Shown: positions 40,921-53,190, numbered from the stretch's first letter. The stretch: DNA of 64,000 nt from Gambelia wislizenii (GCA_030847615.1 JAUMIR010000005.1:164514596-164578595); one strand, 5' to 3'. Program-made: numbers and translations. The notes: generated by a model not told the origin, from the letters alone.

Positions 40921-41813
40921 TTCTTCTTCTTGATTATTATAATTTTCTTTTTACTGGTTTCAGAAAGTAATTTTGGGGTATTTAAAGTCATAAAACCATT
41001 CCAGAGGGTATTGTTCATTATTTTCTGGATGATACACTGCTCAAGATTTTAATTTGGGAGGTCAGGGAGGACTTGAATGCTGCAAATAGCTGGTGGGTTA
41101 CATGCAACTTACCTCCTGCTTTCACATGTTTCAATAGTCACACCTTGATTTGCATTAAAGTGCCCCATCCTAGTTTATTACCCTATTAGAAGTAATAGAT
41201 TTGAGACACTCATGGGACTTCTATCAGTAGCCAACTCCTGATGACTGCCATTTCCTCCTTCATAATGTCCTTTGGAATTACATCACACTATAATGTACCA
41301 TCATTCTGAGGAAGGCATTCAATGCAGAATGGGAACCATCAGGTTGCGAACATGGTAAATATTATTAAAACTGTTTTGGGTCCCATTTAGGGAGAAAGGT
41401 GGGATACACATCCAATAAGTAAATAAAAACAAAGCTGAACACAGTGAACAGTTTGCTATTCTTGCCACTTGACATATGCAATACTGAACAGGTACCTAAT
41501 ACAAATCAACCATAAAATATTTTGACATGCTAGAGCAGAATACTTACTAGGTATATCAGGCTTTTCGATGAGTATAAAACTGATGTGAATTTGGGCATGT
41601 TACTTTAGGATCCTAGTCTGAAATTATATAGATTGTTTGGGTTTGTGAGTATTATAATTGGCTTCCCATGTCTTTTTTTTTTTAAGATAAAGCAGCTAAA
41701 CAAAAGAAGATAACAGTTTTGACAGGCTGTTTGGAGCTCTCTGATAAGTAAATAGATAAACATTTTTTAAAACCCTATGGAAAAAACTGCTAATATGATA
41801 GTACATTCTGATA
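40921..41813. other. Unassigned region
   Basis: No gene. A LINE/SINE-tail-like stretch, 'ggagaaaggtgggatacaca', lies near 41391-41430. The rest is unassigned. Confidence 0.4.
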
Positions 41814-42150
41814 TACTAGCCGGACCCGACGTGTCATATGTCAGTAATGCGTTGAGAGTGAGTTGCTCAGTTCACCTGCCCCTGGTGCCACTGCCACTGC
41901 TGCCAATTGACTGCATGGGTCATGTTGGAGCAGAAGCAGTGGCATCCCACTGCCACTGCTAGTCCCATCGCCACCGCCAGTTGACTGTGTGGGTCTGCAG
42001 TCAACTGGCAGCGGCAGCACCAGGGAAAGGTCAACAGAACAACTCACCCTCAATGCACCACCGATGTATGTTACATTGGGTACACCTAGTTGGAGCAGCA
42101 GCAGTGGTGTCTCACCACTGCTGCCATTCCTGCCACCACCACCACCATCA
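41814..42150. mobile_element. Palindromic element starting TACTAGCCGGACCCGACG, copy 1
   Basis: Left arm (GACCCGACGTGTCATATGTC ... GTTGAGAGTGAGTTGCTCAG) faces an inverted arm (AACAACTCACCCTCAATGCA ... GTTACATTGGGTACACC). A second inner palindrome, GTCAACTGGCGG-like, lies around the 'tgtgggtctgcagtcaact' centre. A diverged copy lies at 51591-51905. Class unknown; long frames across it are coincidental. Confidence 0.6.
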
Positions 42151-42744
42151 TTGGGTGTGTGGTCTCTCTTGCAGTAGCAGCAACAGCCTCCCACAGCCAT
42201 TTCCACTTCTGCTGCCAAGTTCACTCAGTGACAGTAGGGTCATGACCTCCTCCCCCCGGTTCAGCCTGGAAAGGCCAGAGTTTGGTGGCAGTGGCAATGG
42301 GGCCGTTTCCTCCCCCACTCCCCAACCCCCCCATTTGCTCTGGGAAGGCCGCAGCTCAGTAGCAGTGGTGGCGGGTTGATATCATCCCCCTGTTCCGCCA
42401 GGCAAGGCCGCAGCTCAGCAATGATTGTAGGCTGAGGAGGTGCTGCTGAGAGCTGGTTGGCTGGCCAAGGAGCACCTAAGCAGCCAATCAGCACACTGAA
42501 AATGGCAACATACCCAAGAGAATTATATATAGAGATGTGTGATTTAATTCATTGTTTTATCCCAATTAGTCAAGACCTCAAAAACATGCAGTCACTGCTT
42601 GTTACAATACTACACATAGCAGAGTTTTATTCTGAGATCACTAGTTTCTAGCAAGTTAGTAATGGTTACTTAATCAGCATATAGAATAGGAGTTCAGTAT
42701 ACATTATGGGGCCTTTCTAAATAAATGGGCTTCTTTCCTTTTCA
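42151..42744. other. GC-rich then AT-rich unassigned sequence
   Basis: Up to about 42500 there are GGC/CAG-rich stretches ('ggcagtggcaatgg', 'gccgcagctcag' twice) that may belong to the palindromic element before it. No gene is supported. Confidence 0.4.
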
Positions 42745-43010
42745 AATGCATTTATTTATTTGGTTCATTTACCATATATGCCGATTTTCTCCCAAAGTGA
42801 GGCCCAAGGCGGCTTGCAGAAGTAGTCAATTAAAAACAATAACAATAAAATTTAAAACAGTTGCAATCACCAGATAAAACATTTTAAAATCATTTTAACA
42901 ATAAACAAAGGTTTAAAAAGGTAAATAAAACATCCAATAAAAAGCCTTCCTGTTTATACATTAAAAACCGGCTTAAACAAAAATGTCTTTGCCTGCTGAT
43001 AAAAGGAATG
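42745..43010 (-). mobile_element. L2 LINE 3' end
   Basis: The complement gives the L2 3' tail ('gcaagccgccttgggcctc', '...aaataaataaa') preceded by the decayed end of ORF2. Non-functional. Confidence 0.65.
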
Positions 43011-43464
43011 TGTATGTGTGGGAGTGGGAATTTAAATCCAGGTGTTTCTCATAACTTTACTTTCAGTTCTTAATAGAGTGTCAAATAAAGATGCTTTACT
43101 TATACACTCTTGCTGCACACACTGTAGATATACCAGTATATGACTTTCTTCAGCTTCTGAAGATAATATATTATCAAAATTTAATAACAGTATTTGTTTT
43201 GCAAAATATTTTACTAAAAAGCAAAACTAGCTATCAAAATCTGACATTTTGACATAGTAGACAGACTTTTAAAAAATTCTTAATTTTCTTGTCAATAATC
43301 TTCTCTCAATTTTAAATTTCTCATCCAATTTTTGGTATATTAAGCAGAATGTTGATGTTTGTCTGCTAGGTATTGATGATTGCCCCCCTCCTCCCAGGCA
43401 ACCTGGTGCCTTTAGCTGCATTATAGAAACCTCTCAGTCACAAATGCTGTTCTGCATAAATTGT
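43011..43464. other. AT-rich unassigned spacer
   Basis: No recognised gene or repeat. Confidence 0.4.
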
Positions 43465-44150
43465 TGTGATAGGCTGGACTCCTCTCTCCCTCCTCTGTGG
43501 CAATCCAATTACACAGACAGGAAGGGAAACCTCCCGACCTATTTGTACAGTCTGAAAACACACTCTCAGGGGTTCCTCTAGTCTAGAAATCCCTTTCTAA
43601 GGTAGAGCTGCCACCACTCGCTGAGTTTGTAACCCTTTCCTCATCTAGCGCAGTAAGAAGCCAGACAGGTTGTGTTAAAATGACACTAATGCCCTTTTCC
43701 TCTATCCCAGAGCAGTTCAAATAGCAAGCCAAGGAGGCACGTGACCATGGAGATTTGGAAGAACAGAAAAAGCTTTATTTTAGATCCAAATGCTTAAGGC
43801 TAGCATGGAGGGAAAGCATGCCTCCAGGATTTCAGCTTAGGTTTACAAAAGGAATACATTCAGTCATAGTTCCAAAATTAAATCATACAAAGCTAACACA
43901 TACTAGCTAGACTTGTTCCCTAAGCTAAGATAACAGTAACTTACATTTTTGATGTCCATGCAATCAGTCTGTATCCCAGTTGGGATGGCTAGGCCAAGCT
44001 CATCCTAGCCGGCCTAATTCAGTCTCTGGAGATGGAATTCAGAGTTCTTTAAATGGAAGTCTCCTCCTGAGACTTCATATATCCCTTGGGGCTCTTTGAT
44101 GTTATTAGGCCCATGAAGGAGGTTGGCTTTCCCCAACCTACATTATCACA
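43465..44150 (-). mobile_element. Possible solo LTR
   Basis: Bounded by TGTGATA and TATCACA, the TG...CA inverted ends typical of LTRs, 686 bp apart. On the minus strand an AATAAA-like signal (complement of 'ctttattttag' near 43772) falls in the second half, as in a U3-R-U5 layout. No matching target duplication is seen and no internal retroviral coding is present, so this is tentative. Confidence 0.35.
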
Positions 44151-44958
44151 GTCTAGCATCTCTCTACAAAGGTATGTGTATCTCCATCTGGCCCCAGCCA
44201 TGTGGCTCAAGCATATGGCACAGAACAAAGGGATTCAGAAAACTTAAAAGTCTGTGTGGTCAGATTTGATTGGTTCCGCATTGCCAAATCTGATTGGTTT
44301 TCTAGTCAGGTGATGTTATGTCATGTTTAGGAAATGAGGGTGCCACCCTCTCTACAATGCCTGTTGCTGTGTGGAAAGCAAAGAGTGGAATTTTCCAGTT
44401 GGTGTAACCTGTAGATTTTGTAGATGAACTCTCCATGATAGCTGGGCAGGCCATCATGACAATTGCATTGGACATGAACTGTCTTGATCTAATGCACGCT
44501 GACTGGAGTATGTGTTTGGATGTAATCAGCATGGTTAAACTTATTATAATCAGGTTTTATGGTATTCTGTTGCATCAACAACAAACAGTTAAAGATTTAA
44601 TGCTTGCGATAAAGGCTCAGTATCTGCTATTAAGCACTTAGGTTTCATTTTCCCCTGTTATCATCTAGACTTTGTGTGCCTGTTTTTGTGCATGCTCCAT
44701 TTATTTAGATCATCCTTTTAAAGAATAGATTGCACAGTAACACCTGGTAGCTTCTGTGTCAATGGGCTGGTGAGTATACTGTGGGTTTTAATTCACATTT
44801 TAATGAAACTATCCAAGGTTCTAAAACTATCTTGAGGATAAGCTTCAGCACCTTGGATAGTTCCTTAAACGTTCCAACTAAACCTCAGAGCAGATTCATG
44901 ATCACTGTTACCTAAAATGCTCCTTGGAAAATTCCAAGAAAATATCGAGTTTCTAATA
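44151..44958. other. Unassigned region
   Basis: No recognised gene or repeat. Confidence 0.4.
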
Positions 44959-45700
44959 TGTTGGGGAAATTAGCAGCAACTCGACTTTAGCTATGCGAAA
45001 GGGGGTAACAAGGAAATCTTGCAAACCTTTGTCTACCAGTACTAGTCTGGATAGAATACACACACATGTGAAATTAATAATAATAATGAATTTATTAAAG
45101 AGTTCAAAAAATAACACCACACACACACACGCACACATTCACCCAGAAAAACATTCACACAAGGCTATAGAAAATGCAGTAGGAAAACCTGGGATAGACG
45201 GTAACAAAAGGATTTGTTGGGGTGATACAACCTCTCCTGTAGTCAATCCAGCAGACTGGATGGAAGAATCTGGGTGGCCCCACAGAGGGACAGAGGCTCT
45301 CCTAGAACTGAAATCTGTGCGCACTGAGGGAGATTTGGGGAGTGATATTTATACTTCCAAATACACCTGAGGGGATTGGATATTTCATGGGTTGAAATAA
45401 TAGATTTCCTGAGCCTTCATGGATTGCACAATGAGTTTCCTGGTCTTGACAAAAGGTGAGGAAGATGCTAATGTGTTTCTTAATGTCCAGTGATTAGATT
45501 TAAAAAGCTTGAGCAACCTGTCTTAAGGTTTGGGGATGGGAAAGGAAGTTTCAGAATCAGCAAACACAAAGGTTTCGTTTCATCATTGTCTCCCTTTCCT
45601 GGGAAATGTGTCCTTTTTGGCTTTTAGCCTTAGGCTTCCCAGGGCAAAGCATTCAGCTATCGTCTCTTGAGACCAATGTGCTTTTGCCCTTGTGGAAGGT
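44959..45700 (-). mobile_element. Possible LTR, copy A
   Basis: On the minus strand it has AGTATAAATATCAC (TATA-like, near 45345), AATAAA within 'ctttaataaattcatt' (near 45090), and an end ...CTAATTTCCCCAACA. The same order of marks occurs at 55888-56788, and a short end fragment at about 47255-47310. The outer (45700) boundary is approximate. Confidence 0.4.
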
Positions 45701-46204
45701 CACATTGATGAACTAAAATTCTAGAAGTGGGGTGTAAGCCATGCTTAACACCACACTGACATGGAAGCCACTAGCTGCTGCAGACATACCAATGACAAAA
45801 CATAATGGCTTTTGCTATCATGTAGAAGAATCACCATGGAACTTGATCTTGCTGTCAGTTCCATGGCCACAAAACCATTAGAAACTTTGCAAATGTGGAC
45901 ACAGCTGTAAATACCCAACCAGTTTCTAACACCTGCTAAATAAGCAGATAGGCTTAGACTGGTTTGTGACATCAGGTTTTTGGTTATAGATAGGATGTAT
46001 GAGTGTGGGGTTGTTTGTTGAAGAGGAAGGGAAGAAGTGATAAAGAGGACAGGAAATTGATTGTTAATTAAATTTTCAAGGTACTGGAAGGAATAGCTGT
46101 AGGGGAGGCAAGAAGAGTGTGGCCAAGACAGATGTTAATTTCAAGCTGCTCTGGACATTTCAGAGAGGGAAGAGAATAAATAGAATTAAATGCCAAATAT
46201 AGAG

Positions 46205-46244
<40 letters not shown>

Positions 46245-46934
46245 GAGAGAGAGAGAGAGACTCTGTGTTGGAGAGATCACAATTGGTGTCAAGTTAATTA
46301 AATGAATCTAGCCTAAAACATGAGCACTTTATGTTTATACAAGTATTGTTAGGAAAATGTTGTCACTTATTAATTTCTCATGTTGGCCTATTTCAGTTCC
46401 AAATGTTGCAAATTTACATGATGACATGGAAATTCATTTTCATTTTCCACATTAAACAATGTTCTTTATTAAATTTGACTTGGAAATTTGTATTAAATAT
46501 TGAGTTAAATACGTACATTAAATATTTTTCTCTCTCAAAAGCATGCCTCTAAATGTATTTTGGCGAGTTTTCCCCTGGGGATTTCACCACATTATTCAGG
46601 AAGTTTGAAACTTGTATGTTCTGATCTGCAAATTAGTTTTGCAGTTGGGAAAGTTCACATTGATCAGTTCATATCCAAATTCACAACCTATTCCTCAAAC
46701 ATCTCTACTTAGTCTCATGATTGATCATTCCTAAAACAATAAATTAGATCTAATTGCTTACCTGCTCTGATCATATGATCCATAATTTGTGATCTGAAAA
46801 GTGACTGCAGATATTACAAGAGAGCATCCTCTACAAGATAAACAATCATGTATGGATTCCACTGGCAATATATCTTCATTAATATCCAAATGTGTTCAAG
46901 ATGTACTAAGGGCTGCAAGCATAAACACATTTAC
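45701..46934. other. Unassigned region with (AT)n/(GA)n microsatellite
   Basis: A compound microsatellite, (AT)n then (AG)n, lies at about 46208-46260. Otherwise nothing is recognised. Confidence 0.45.
46208..46260. repeat. (AT)n(AG)n compound microsatellite
   Basis: About 32 bp of alternating AT then about 18 bp of alternating GA. Confidence 0.93.
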
Positions 46935-47010
46935 TAGGGGTTAAGTCCTGCTGGACAGAGTGGGATTTCTTCCAGAATAAATGCTTACAGGATTGCAGTG
47001 TGGGTTTTTT
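46935..47010. repeat. Short relative of the 15.2-kb interspersed repeat
   Basis: 'ggggttaagtcctgctggac' and 'tcttccagaataaatgctta', then 'caggattgcag'. Class not certain. Confidence 0.3.
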
Positions 47011-47254
47011 TCATTTAAAGAAGCTTGTGAAATTTAAATTTAAATTAAAAATTTAATCTAAGGAAAATAGTACAAATGTAAAGATGTCAGTATTACTTTT
47101 ATCTTTTTGGGGATATAAATGTTTTGAACTTTATTCTAACCAAAGTAAATGCACAGTGAGAAGTGGAAAAAAGATTTGAATTAACCAAGATTCTTTAAAC
47201 GTGCATTCTTTAAATGCTCGGGGGTTGTAAGCATCCTCCAAACATCAAAATTAA

Positions 47255-47310
47255 TTTGGGGAATTAATGTACTCAGCTTAGCTATGCGAGAGGGGGAAAC
47301 AGATAATGTG
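47255..47310 (-). mobile_element. End fragment of the copy A/B LTR family
   Basis: 'ttggggaattaatgtactca' and 'gcttagctatgcgagaggggg' match the copy A end ('ttggggaaattag', 'ctttagctatgcgaaaggggg'). Confidence 0.5.
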
Positions 47311-47329
47311 GTATTTTAATAGCATTAGC

Positions 47330-47548
47330 AATAGCATTGATATTTATATACTGCTTATCAGTGCCAAAGCACTCCCTAAGTAGTTTACAATTTTTTTTTT
47401 AGCTAATTGCCCCCAAGAAGCTGGGCACTCATTTTACCGACCTACAAAAGAATGGAAGGCTGAGTCAACCTTGGAGCCCTCTGGGATCAAACGTATAACC
47501 TTGTGGCTTGCAGTAGTGGCATTTAATCACTGTGCCACCAGGGCTCCC
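47330..47548 (-). mobile_element. tRNA-derived SINE, tail replaced
   Basis: The head and body match the 40.1-kb copy ('gctgggcactcattttaccg', 'caaaagaatggaaggctgag', 'gccaccagggctccc'). The left part (47330-47395) is a different LINE-type tail ('cagtgccaaagcactc'), so this is a tail variant or an adjacent insertion. Confidence 0.72.
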
Positions 47549-47569
47549 TATGTATACTGGTAATCAGGA

Positions 47570-47995
47570 GCTGTCCAAGTGTTTGTGGATTTCAATAGCT
47601 TCTGTGTGCATTCTGACATGATAGTTGTTGGCCTGGACAACTTCAGCAGGAAAGAAGAAACCCTAAAAGTAAACAAAATCTAGTTCCCAGTCCTGAAGAA
47701 CACTAAAATTAGAACTCAACACTTGCAAATGAACTCCACCCAGGGACAGGGGGATTTTCAGCATATAATGGACCATTAACAAACCATTAGCCAAACAGAC
47801 ACTAATCCTCCTTGCATATCTTCCCCCATGAAATACCCATTCAAATACACACATTTATATAACCTCTCCAATAGGGGCTCACAGTATATAAACCACACAC
47901 ACACTCCTACCCAACCATTCTCTGAAGACGCCAGCCACAGATGCAGGCGAAACGTCAGAAAGATACTATTCCAGAACACGGCCTCACAGTCCAGA
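47570..47995 (+). mobile_element. Penelope-like element fragment, copy 2
   Basis: Close relative of 39472-40040: 'gacaacttcagcaggaaaga', 'cattctctgaagacgccagc' and 'cacagatgcaggcgaaacgt'. Only a short inverted arm ('gtgtttgtggatttcaatag') remains on the left. The sequence ends near 'cacggcctcacagtcc'. Confidence 0.65.
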
Positions 47996-48028
47996 AAAAA
48001 AAACCCACAAGGAAAATCTATACTTTTT

Positions 48029-49074
48029 AAATGTAACTGACAGTTCTATAAAGCCTCCATAGGTCTTGCTGCATAAAGCTTTGTAGGTAAAAGAAAGAAA
48101 ATATAAAGAAAAATAGGTTACATATAGAGACCTTCTGAAGTTAGAAGGAGGTCAGTTGAGAATGAGAACAGTTGAAAAATTGGAGTTGGAAGGATGTAAT
48201 TTTCAATGATATTTTTATAGACAATTGTATGATAGATTTAAAATGGATAAGAAATTATTATGGTTTAGAAATGTCAAAATCAGAATTTTGATTGTTATTG
48301 TGTACAAATGATGAGCAATTAATCATAAAAATGTATAAGTTGTTATTGAAAATAGAAGTGGAAGAAGAGCAAGTTAAAGAATGTATGGTGAAAAGGCAAA
48401 CAATATTGGGCCCAGATACATTTTATAATGGAAGACATTCTGAAGTTTAAATTTCAATTACAACCAGAACTTTTTCTTCTCAGATGGATAGAAGAACAGA
48501 TGGAGATGAAGTATGGAAGAATTATGCAGTATATGATAACAGCAGCTAGACTACTGTATGCACAGATATGAAAGGGTAAAGCATTGCCTTTGTAGATGGA
48601 CTGGTTGTTGAAATTGTATTATATTGCTGAAATGGATAAACTGACCAATTTAATCCAATAAAAGACAGTGGATTCATTTAAAGTGGAATAGAGTTTAGTT
48701 ACTGAGTTTATGAGAAAGAATTGGGGGAAATCAGTAGTTCTAGGATTTGAAGAACAGTCAAATTAACAATAAATAGATGTGATGTTCATTAATAGGTATT
48801 TTAGTAACAAGTTTAAAGGATGATATTGAAGTAGAGGAAGTAGATCTATTTGATTATTATAACCATAAACTGGCAAGTTGGAAGTCATGTAAAATTCCCT
48901 TGTTTTTGTTAGTTAGTAGGTGCTAGTTTGTAGTATGTAGTTAGTAGTTGTAATTAGGATAAGCTTGTTTTGTGTTTGTAGTTGACCCTTTTATGTTGTT
49001 TTAGATTATGAAACTTTTGTGTTAAGAAAAAAGTTTTAAAAAATGAAAAAAAGAAAAGAAAATGTAACTGACAG
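48029..49074 (+). mobile_element. 5'-truncated L1 with 15-bp TSD
   Basis: The TSD AAATGTAACTGACAG (48029-48043 and 49060-49074) flanks about 1 kb of L1 3' end. Decayed ORF2 C-terminal blocks are still readable (LIIKMYKLLLKIEVEEEQVK, ITAARLLYAQI, AEMDKLTNLI), followed by a 3' UTR and an A-rich tail. Non-functional. Confidence 0.88.
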
Positions 49075-50250
49075 ATTCTCACAGTCATGTGGATGGCATC
49101 ATATAAGAAATAAAACTGAATATGAAATATAAGCATTAAAGGTTTCCACTCATTCCTGGTTCCTAAATGCTTTTCTGTTTGTTTGTTTTAAAAGCATACT
49201 GGAAGATTCATATGTAGATAAACCCTTGCTGTTCTTTAGTTTTTATGTGCAAATAACTTAGAAAGAGTGCTTAATACAGAAAATGAGAATCAGTGGAACG
49301 TGCATATGATGTCATATGCTATTGTTTCATCCTTAGTTAGCCTGGAAATAATTGCTGTAGTAGAATATAAAACTAAACCTTAGATTACTTCGCTAAAGTA
49401 AGCTCCCTGTACCTATGCTGATCATTCCTCATTTATGTATATTGTTTAATCAGAGAGTGAAGTGGGTAAATTTGCTGAAGCCAGAACGAAAACGCAGTGG
49501 GTAAACTTCTGGATTTTCCTTCCCCTGCAGGCACTTATCAATTAATTTGTATAATTTGAAAATTTCCCTTGATAGATGCCACATAATTGGCAACTGATTT
49601 TCACCAGGAGGATGGCATCGGCGCTTGCTTGTCAAACTGTGTTCTCCACTACAGTCGACCCTGACAAAAACATGTTCTTCTTGGCAATGCTTCCATGGCA
49701 ATGGAATGGCAATGTTTCCTGCCCTCAGTTTGCAAGCTATGCTACAACTGACACATTGTTAGCTTAGATGCCAGTCATAGAGCACCATCGTTCTTCTACT
49801 TTTCAAATTAGATTTTCCAGGAGGAAAAAGCATGTTGTGATTGGATCATAGTTCTTGGCAGATGACTGAGTTCTTAAGCACACAGATGGGCTCCTCATTT
49901 CTCTTTAGCCCATGTGCATGCTATCACTGGCAAGCTAACAGAAGGAAGCCATGGGAACACATCTGCATACTAATGTGATTGTTTTAAAAAGGTAATTCTC
50001 CCCTCCCATTTTCCTCTTTCTCTTTCCGTGGTGAGTTATACTGAGTTTCTACAGAATAGAACTCTGAAACTCAAATGCTTAAATTGTTGAACATTACAAT
50101 AACAGAACATCTTGATAGCTGAATGAGTATCAAACCTGCAGGTAGCTGCATAAGTCCATTTTTTAAAAAAAATACAGAACAGCAGCAGGACAATATTTTT
50201 ATGACAGTGGTGGAAATCATCCATCCCTCTTCTTTTTGTTGGTCTGTAAT
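49075..50250. other. Unassigned region
   Basis: No exon or named repeat supported on either strand. Confidence 0.4.
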
Positions 50251-50254
50251 TCTA

Positions 50255-50335
50255 CAGAACATTGGCTGGCTGGGACTGCTGGGACATGCAGTTGGGCAGC
50301 ATCTTGGGGGCTGCATGATTTCCAGCTCTGCTTTA
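50255..50335. repeat. Possible half of a hAT-type palindromic MITE
   Basis: 'tggctggctgggactgctgg' and 'gcatcttgggggctgcatga' resemble one arm of the 3.9-kb element. No TSD. Confidence 0.35.
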
Positions 50336-50356
50336 TGAGAACAAAACAAAAAGCTG

Positions 50357-50500
50357 GAAATAGCTAATATACATTGGAAACAGCTTAATGCAGTGTAGAT
50401 GTGTAAAATTGCTATTGCTTAACAATTTGTAAGCCACACTGATAGCCGTTGTGGCTGAAGAGCAGGGCATAACTACCTAATAAAAAATATTAAAAATTAA
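50357..50500 (+). mobile_element. tRNA-derived SINE, 3' part
   Basis: 'aatagctaatatacattgga', 'aatttgtaagccacactgat' and 'gagcagggcataac' match the tail half of the 8.6-kb SINE. The head is lost. Confidence 0.75.
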
Positions 50501-51590
50501 TTTTGGATTGTTTGCTGAAAGTCAAATCTCAGCTGGGTAGCCTAAAGAGAGTAGAATCCATTTGCTTTGTTTTGATTTTTTTGAAGGAATTCTAGTGACA
50601 ATACAGCACATACCCAGTCTCTGGAGCCTACTTTGGAGGCTCAGGGACTGCTGTGCATGGGAATTTACTGGAATGCTACACATATCTACATTTTTTTTCG
50701 TTTCCACCAAAAGGTGTCACCTATCTGAAGTCAATTCCTGCAGTATAACTGATACATCAGACAAAAACTGACAACTTAAATATTTATACATATTATTTCT
50801 TAGACTACAGTACTCGCCCTATGAAACAAAAGCCAGAGTGGTCTCTATTCTGCAACTTTTCTTAACTGTCATGCCACTGCCACCGTCTCCGCTCCCCCCC
50901 CCACATTAAGTGTGTTACAGATAATTTTATGATCCTAAAAAAATGCCAATGTTTTGAGTGTTATTGTTAGGGTTGCAGTTCGGGTTAGGACTGAGGTTAA
51001 CATTTACTTGACACTTATATTTCCTGATCCCAAAAAGCCATCCAACCTACTGGCAACCAGACCACTTCACTTCTTCACTGCACAGTGTTCAACAGAATTA
51101 TTTACAGTTTACAACTGTTCACATGCTGATACCAAGGAATGGATTAGTTCTGCAGCAAAAAGTGACTTTGGGGCATGAGAATGTCCATTGTGAGTCATGA
51201 AAGTTAAACAAAGTAAGAACACTAAATAGAGACTCTGTCCTGAAACTATTGAATTAAGGTTTATGAAGACATTCAGTTCTGTTTCCTGTAGTTTGAATCA
51301 GGATAATTGGTTCTTACTATGCTACATGTACTAATTAGCTTTCTGAGTCCAAAAAGTTAGAATTGTTGTCAGCCCTGGTTTCTAACTGGCCACTGTTAAT
51401 AATGTAATTGCCGAAGAACACACTTTCTAAATTTCATTTCCATCTGATTTCTTTCTTTCTCTTTTCTTGCTATCCCCCACCAATGATTGGGTGCACATTA
51501 AGATAATGTTTCACGCATTGATGAAATGAAATCTAGTGCATTAAAATGTATGCCTAGTAAATGCCTTAGCACATGCTGTGATGTATATCC
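50501..51590. other. Unassigned region
   Basis: No recognised gene or repeat. Confidence 0.4.
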
Positions 51591-51905
51591 TACTAGCTGG
51601 ACCCGACGTATCATATGTCAGTGATGCGTTGAGAATGAGTTGCTCAGTTGACCTGTCCCTGGTGCCACTGCCATTGCTGCCAATTGACTGCATGGGTCCT
51701 GTTGGAGCAGAAGCAGTGGCTTCCCACTGCCGCTGCTAGTCCCATTGTCTCTGCCAGTTGACTGTGTGGGTCTGCAGTCAACTGGCAGCAGCGGCACCAA
51801 GGGAAGGTCAACAGAGCAGCTCACCCTTAATGCACCACCAATGTATGTTACATTGTGTACACCTAGCTGGAGCAGCAGCAGCGGCATCCCACCACCACTG
51901 CCATG
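51591..51905. mobile_element. Palindromic element starting TACTAGCTGGACCCGACG, copy 2
   Basis: Clear relative of 41814-42150 along its whole length, with the same left start and the same inverted arms. The identical start in two copies defines one true end of the element. The other end is not fixed. Confidence 0.62.
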
Positions 51906-52106
51906 TGTATTGTTTTGACCCTGAGAGTGACATACGGGTGATGGTTTGGAGGCCACACACATACAGATGCATGTGTATTGCATACACATGTGTCTAGCCT
52001 TATACATTCACTCTTCCTGTTCTGTCTCAATACACAGGGAAGACAAGGTTTGAATCTTCCCTCCTTTCATTCTGTGGTCAAGAGCTAGGATCATAGGGGA
52101 GGGTCA
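51906..52106. other. Unassigned spacer
   Basis: Short; nothing recognised. Confidence 0.35.
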
Positions 52107-52298
52107 AGTCACCCATGAATTTCATAGGGCTTTCTTAGACAAGGAATACTCAGGTGGTTTTGCTAGTTTGAAATACTGTACAGCCTACAGAACTGGTATT
52201 CCGTAGTGGTTTCACATCCAAGTACTAACCAGAGCTGACCCTGCTTAGCTTCCACAATCAGTTGGGATCTGGTGCCTTTAGGGTACTTAGGCCCTTCC
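52107..52298 (-). mobile_element. 5S-Sauria SINE
   Basis: On the minus strand the head reads a 5S-rRNA-like GGAAGCTAAGCAGGGTCAGC and GGTTAGTACTTGGATG, followed by the Sauria/BovB-type tail ('gaaattcatggg'). This is a SINE, not a 5S rRNA gene. Confidence 0.88.
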
Positions 52299-52559
52299 CT
52301 TCCTACTTACTGTACCTTACTACAGCAGTCTAATTCTGTTTTTAAAGCAGATATCAGCTTGATGGAAATGTTATTTTTTCAGCTTCTTGCCAAGGTATGT
52401 GTTCATCTCATATAGATGTGATTTTTACCTACAGTGCTGATGGATACTAATCAGTTTTGAGTAATATTGAATGTTTCTATTGCCAAAGACTATCTGGACT
52501 CTGTAGTAGGCTGTTTTAAATAGTTATCAAAACGGGTGTGACTAGTGGTAAGCACATAA
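52299..52559. other. Unassigned spacer
   Basis: Nothing recognised. Confidence 0.35.
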
Positions 52560-52785
52560 TATAGTGCCTTGCAGAATTACTCCCCCCCCCTTGACTTTTG
52601 AGCTTTTTCTTGTTTTACAACCTTTTTTGTTTACTTAACTTCTGTGGCACAATAAAAATATTTTGTACCTTCACAGTGTTAAGTATCTTGTGTACATCAA
52701 GTGATAACAGTGCCAATTAAATCCATTTTCCACAATAAAATGTGGAAAAGTCAAAATTGGGTGAATACCTCTGCAAGACTCTGTA
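52560..52785. mobile_element. Tc1-like deletion derivative
   Basis: Left end ATAGTGCCTTGCAGAATTAC and right end on the complement CTACAGAGTCTTGCAGAGGT followed by ATTCACCC. This is the AGTGCCTTGCAAAAGTATTC type of terminal repeat of vertebrate (fish-like) Tc1 elements, with TA at both borders. Only terminal non-coding sequence remains (226 bp); the transposase is deleted. Confidence 0.8.
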
Positions 52786-53149
52786 GTTTTTGTTTTTTTT
52801 TAAATTACATTGTGATTTGATTCATTTGGAACAAAGACTTGCTTTCTGCAGGCATTTGTGATTTTTTTAATCTAGTTTTTTCTTTCTTTGTTTTTGCACC
52901 CTAGTCTTTTAGATAAAATTAGCAGCATTAAAACAACTCTCTTGGAGAAGATTTTTTCTTACTCTCTTGGAATAATTTTTCCAGTGTATGTGTTGTAAGG
53001 ATGTTAAAGATTTTTTTTTTAAAAAAAATCCTTTCATTTATGTTATCCAGATAATGAGTAAGTTAAAATCCCAAATAGAGGAAATCAAATGCAGAATCCA
53101 ATATGCTCACTGATTGCCTCAGTGCTTTTCTGCTTTATACGTGCACATC

Positions 53150-53190
53150 TGTGTGTGTGTGTTCACACACACACACACACACACACACTC
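53150..53190. repeat. (GT)n-(AC)n inverted microsatellite
   Basis: 'tgtgtgtgtgtgtt' is directly followed by 'cacacacacacac', so the tract is self-complementary and could form a hairpin. Confidence 0.92.

Noticed and set aside
41841..42379. Frames of 120-132 aa on both strands
   Set aside because: They lie in a palindromic repeat with CAG/GGC-rich sequence; the second copy does not preserve them as a family would.
43465..44150. Confident endogenous retrovirus LTR
   Set aside because: TG...CA ends fit, but there is no TSD and no primer-binding site or viral gene nearby, so it is kept only as a low-confidence feature.
44435..44641. Host exon candidates in short plus-strand frames (also 49576-49767 and 50954-51178)
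   Set aside because: No family-like motif, no convincing splice sites, and codon use indistinguishable from random AT-rich DNA.
52200..52265. 5S rRNA gene
   Set aside because: The 5S-like block is short, mutated and joined to a Sauria-type tail, so it is a SINE head. The same holds for 54930-54980.
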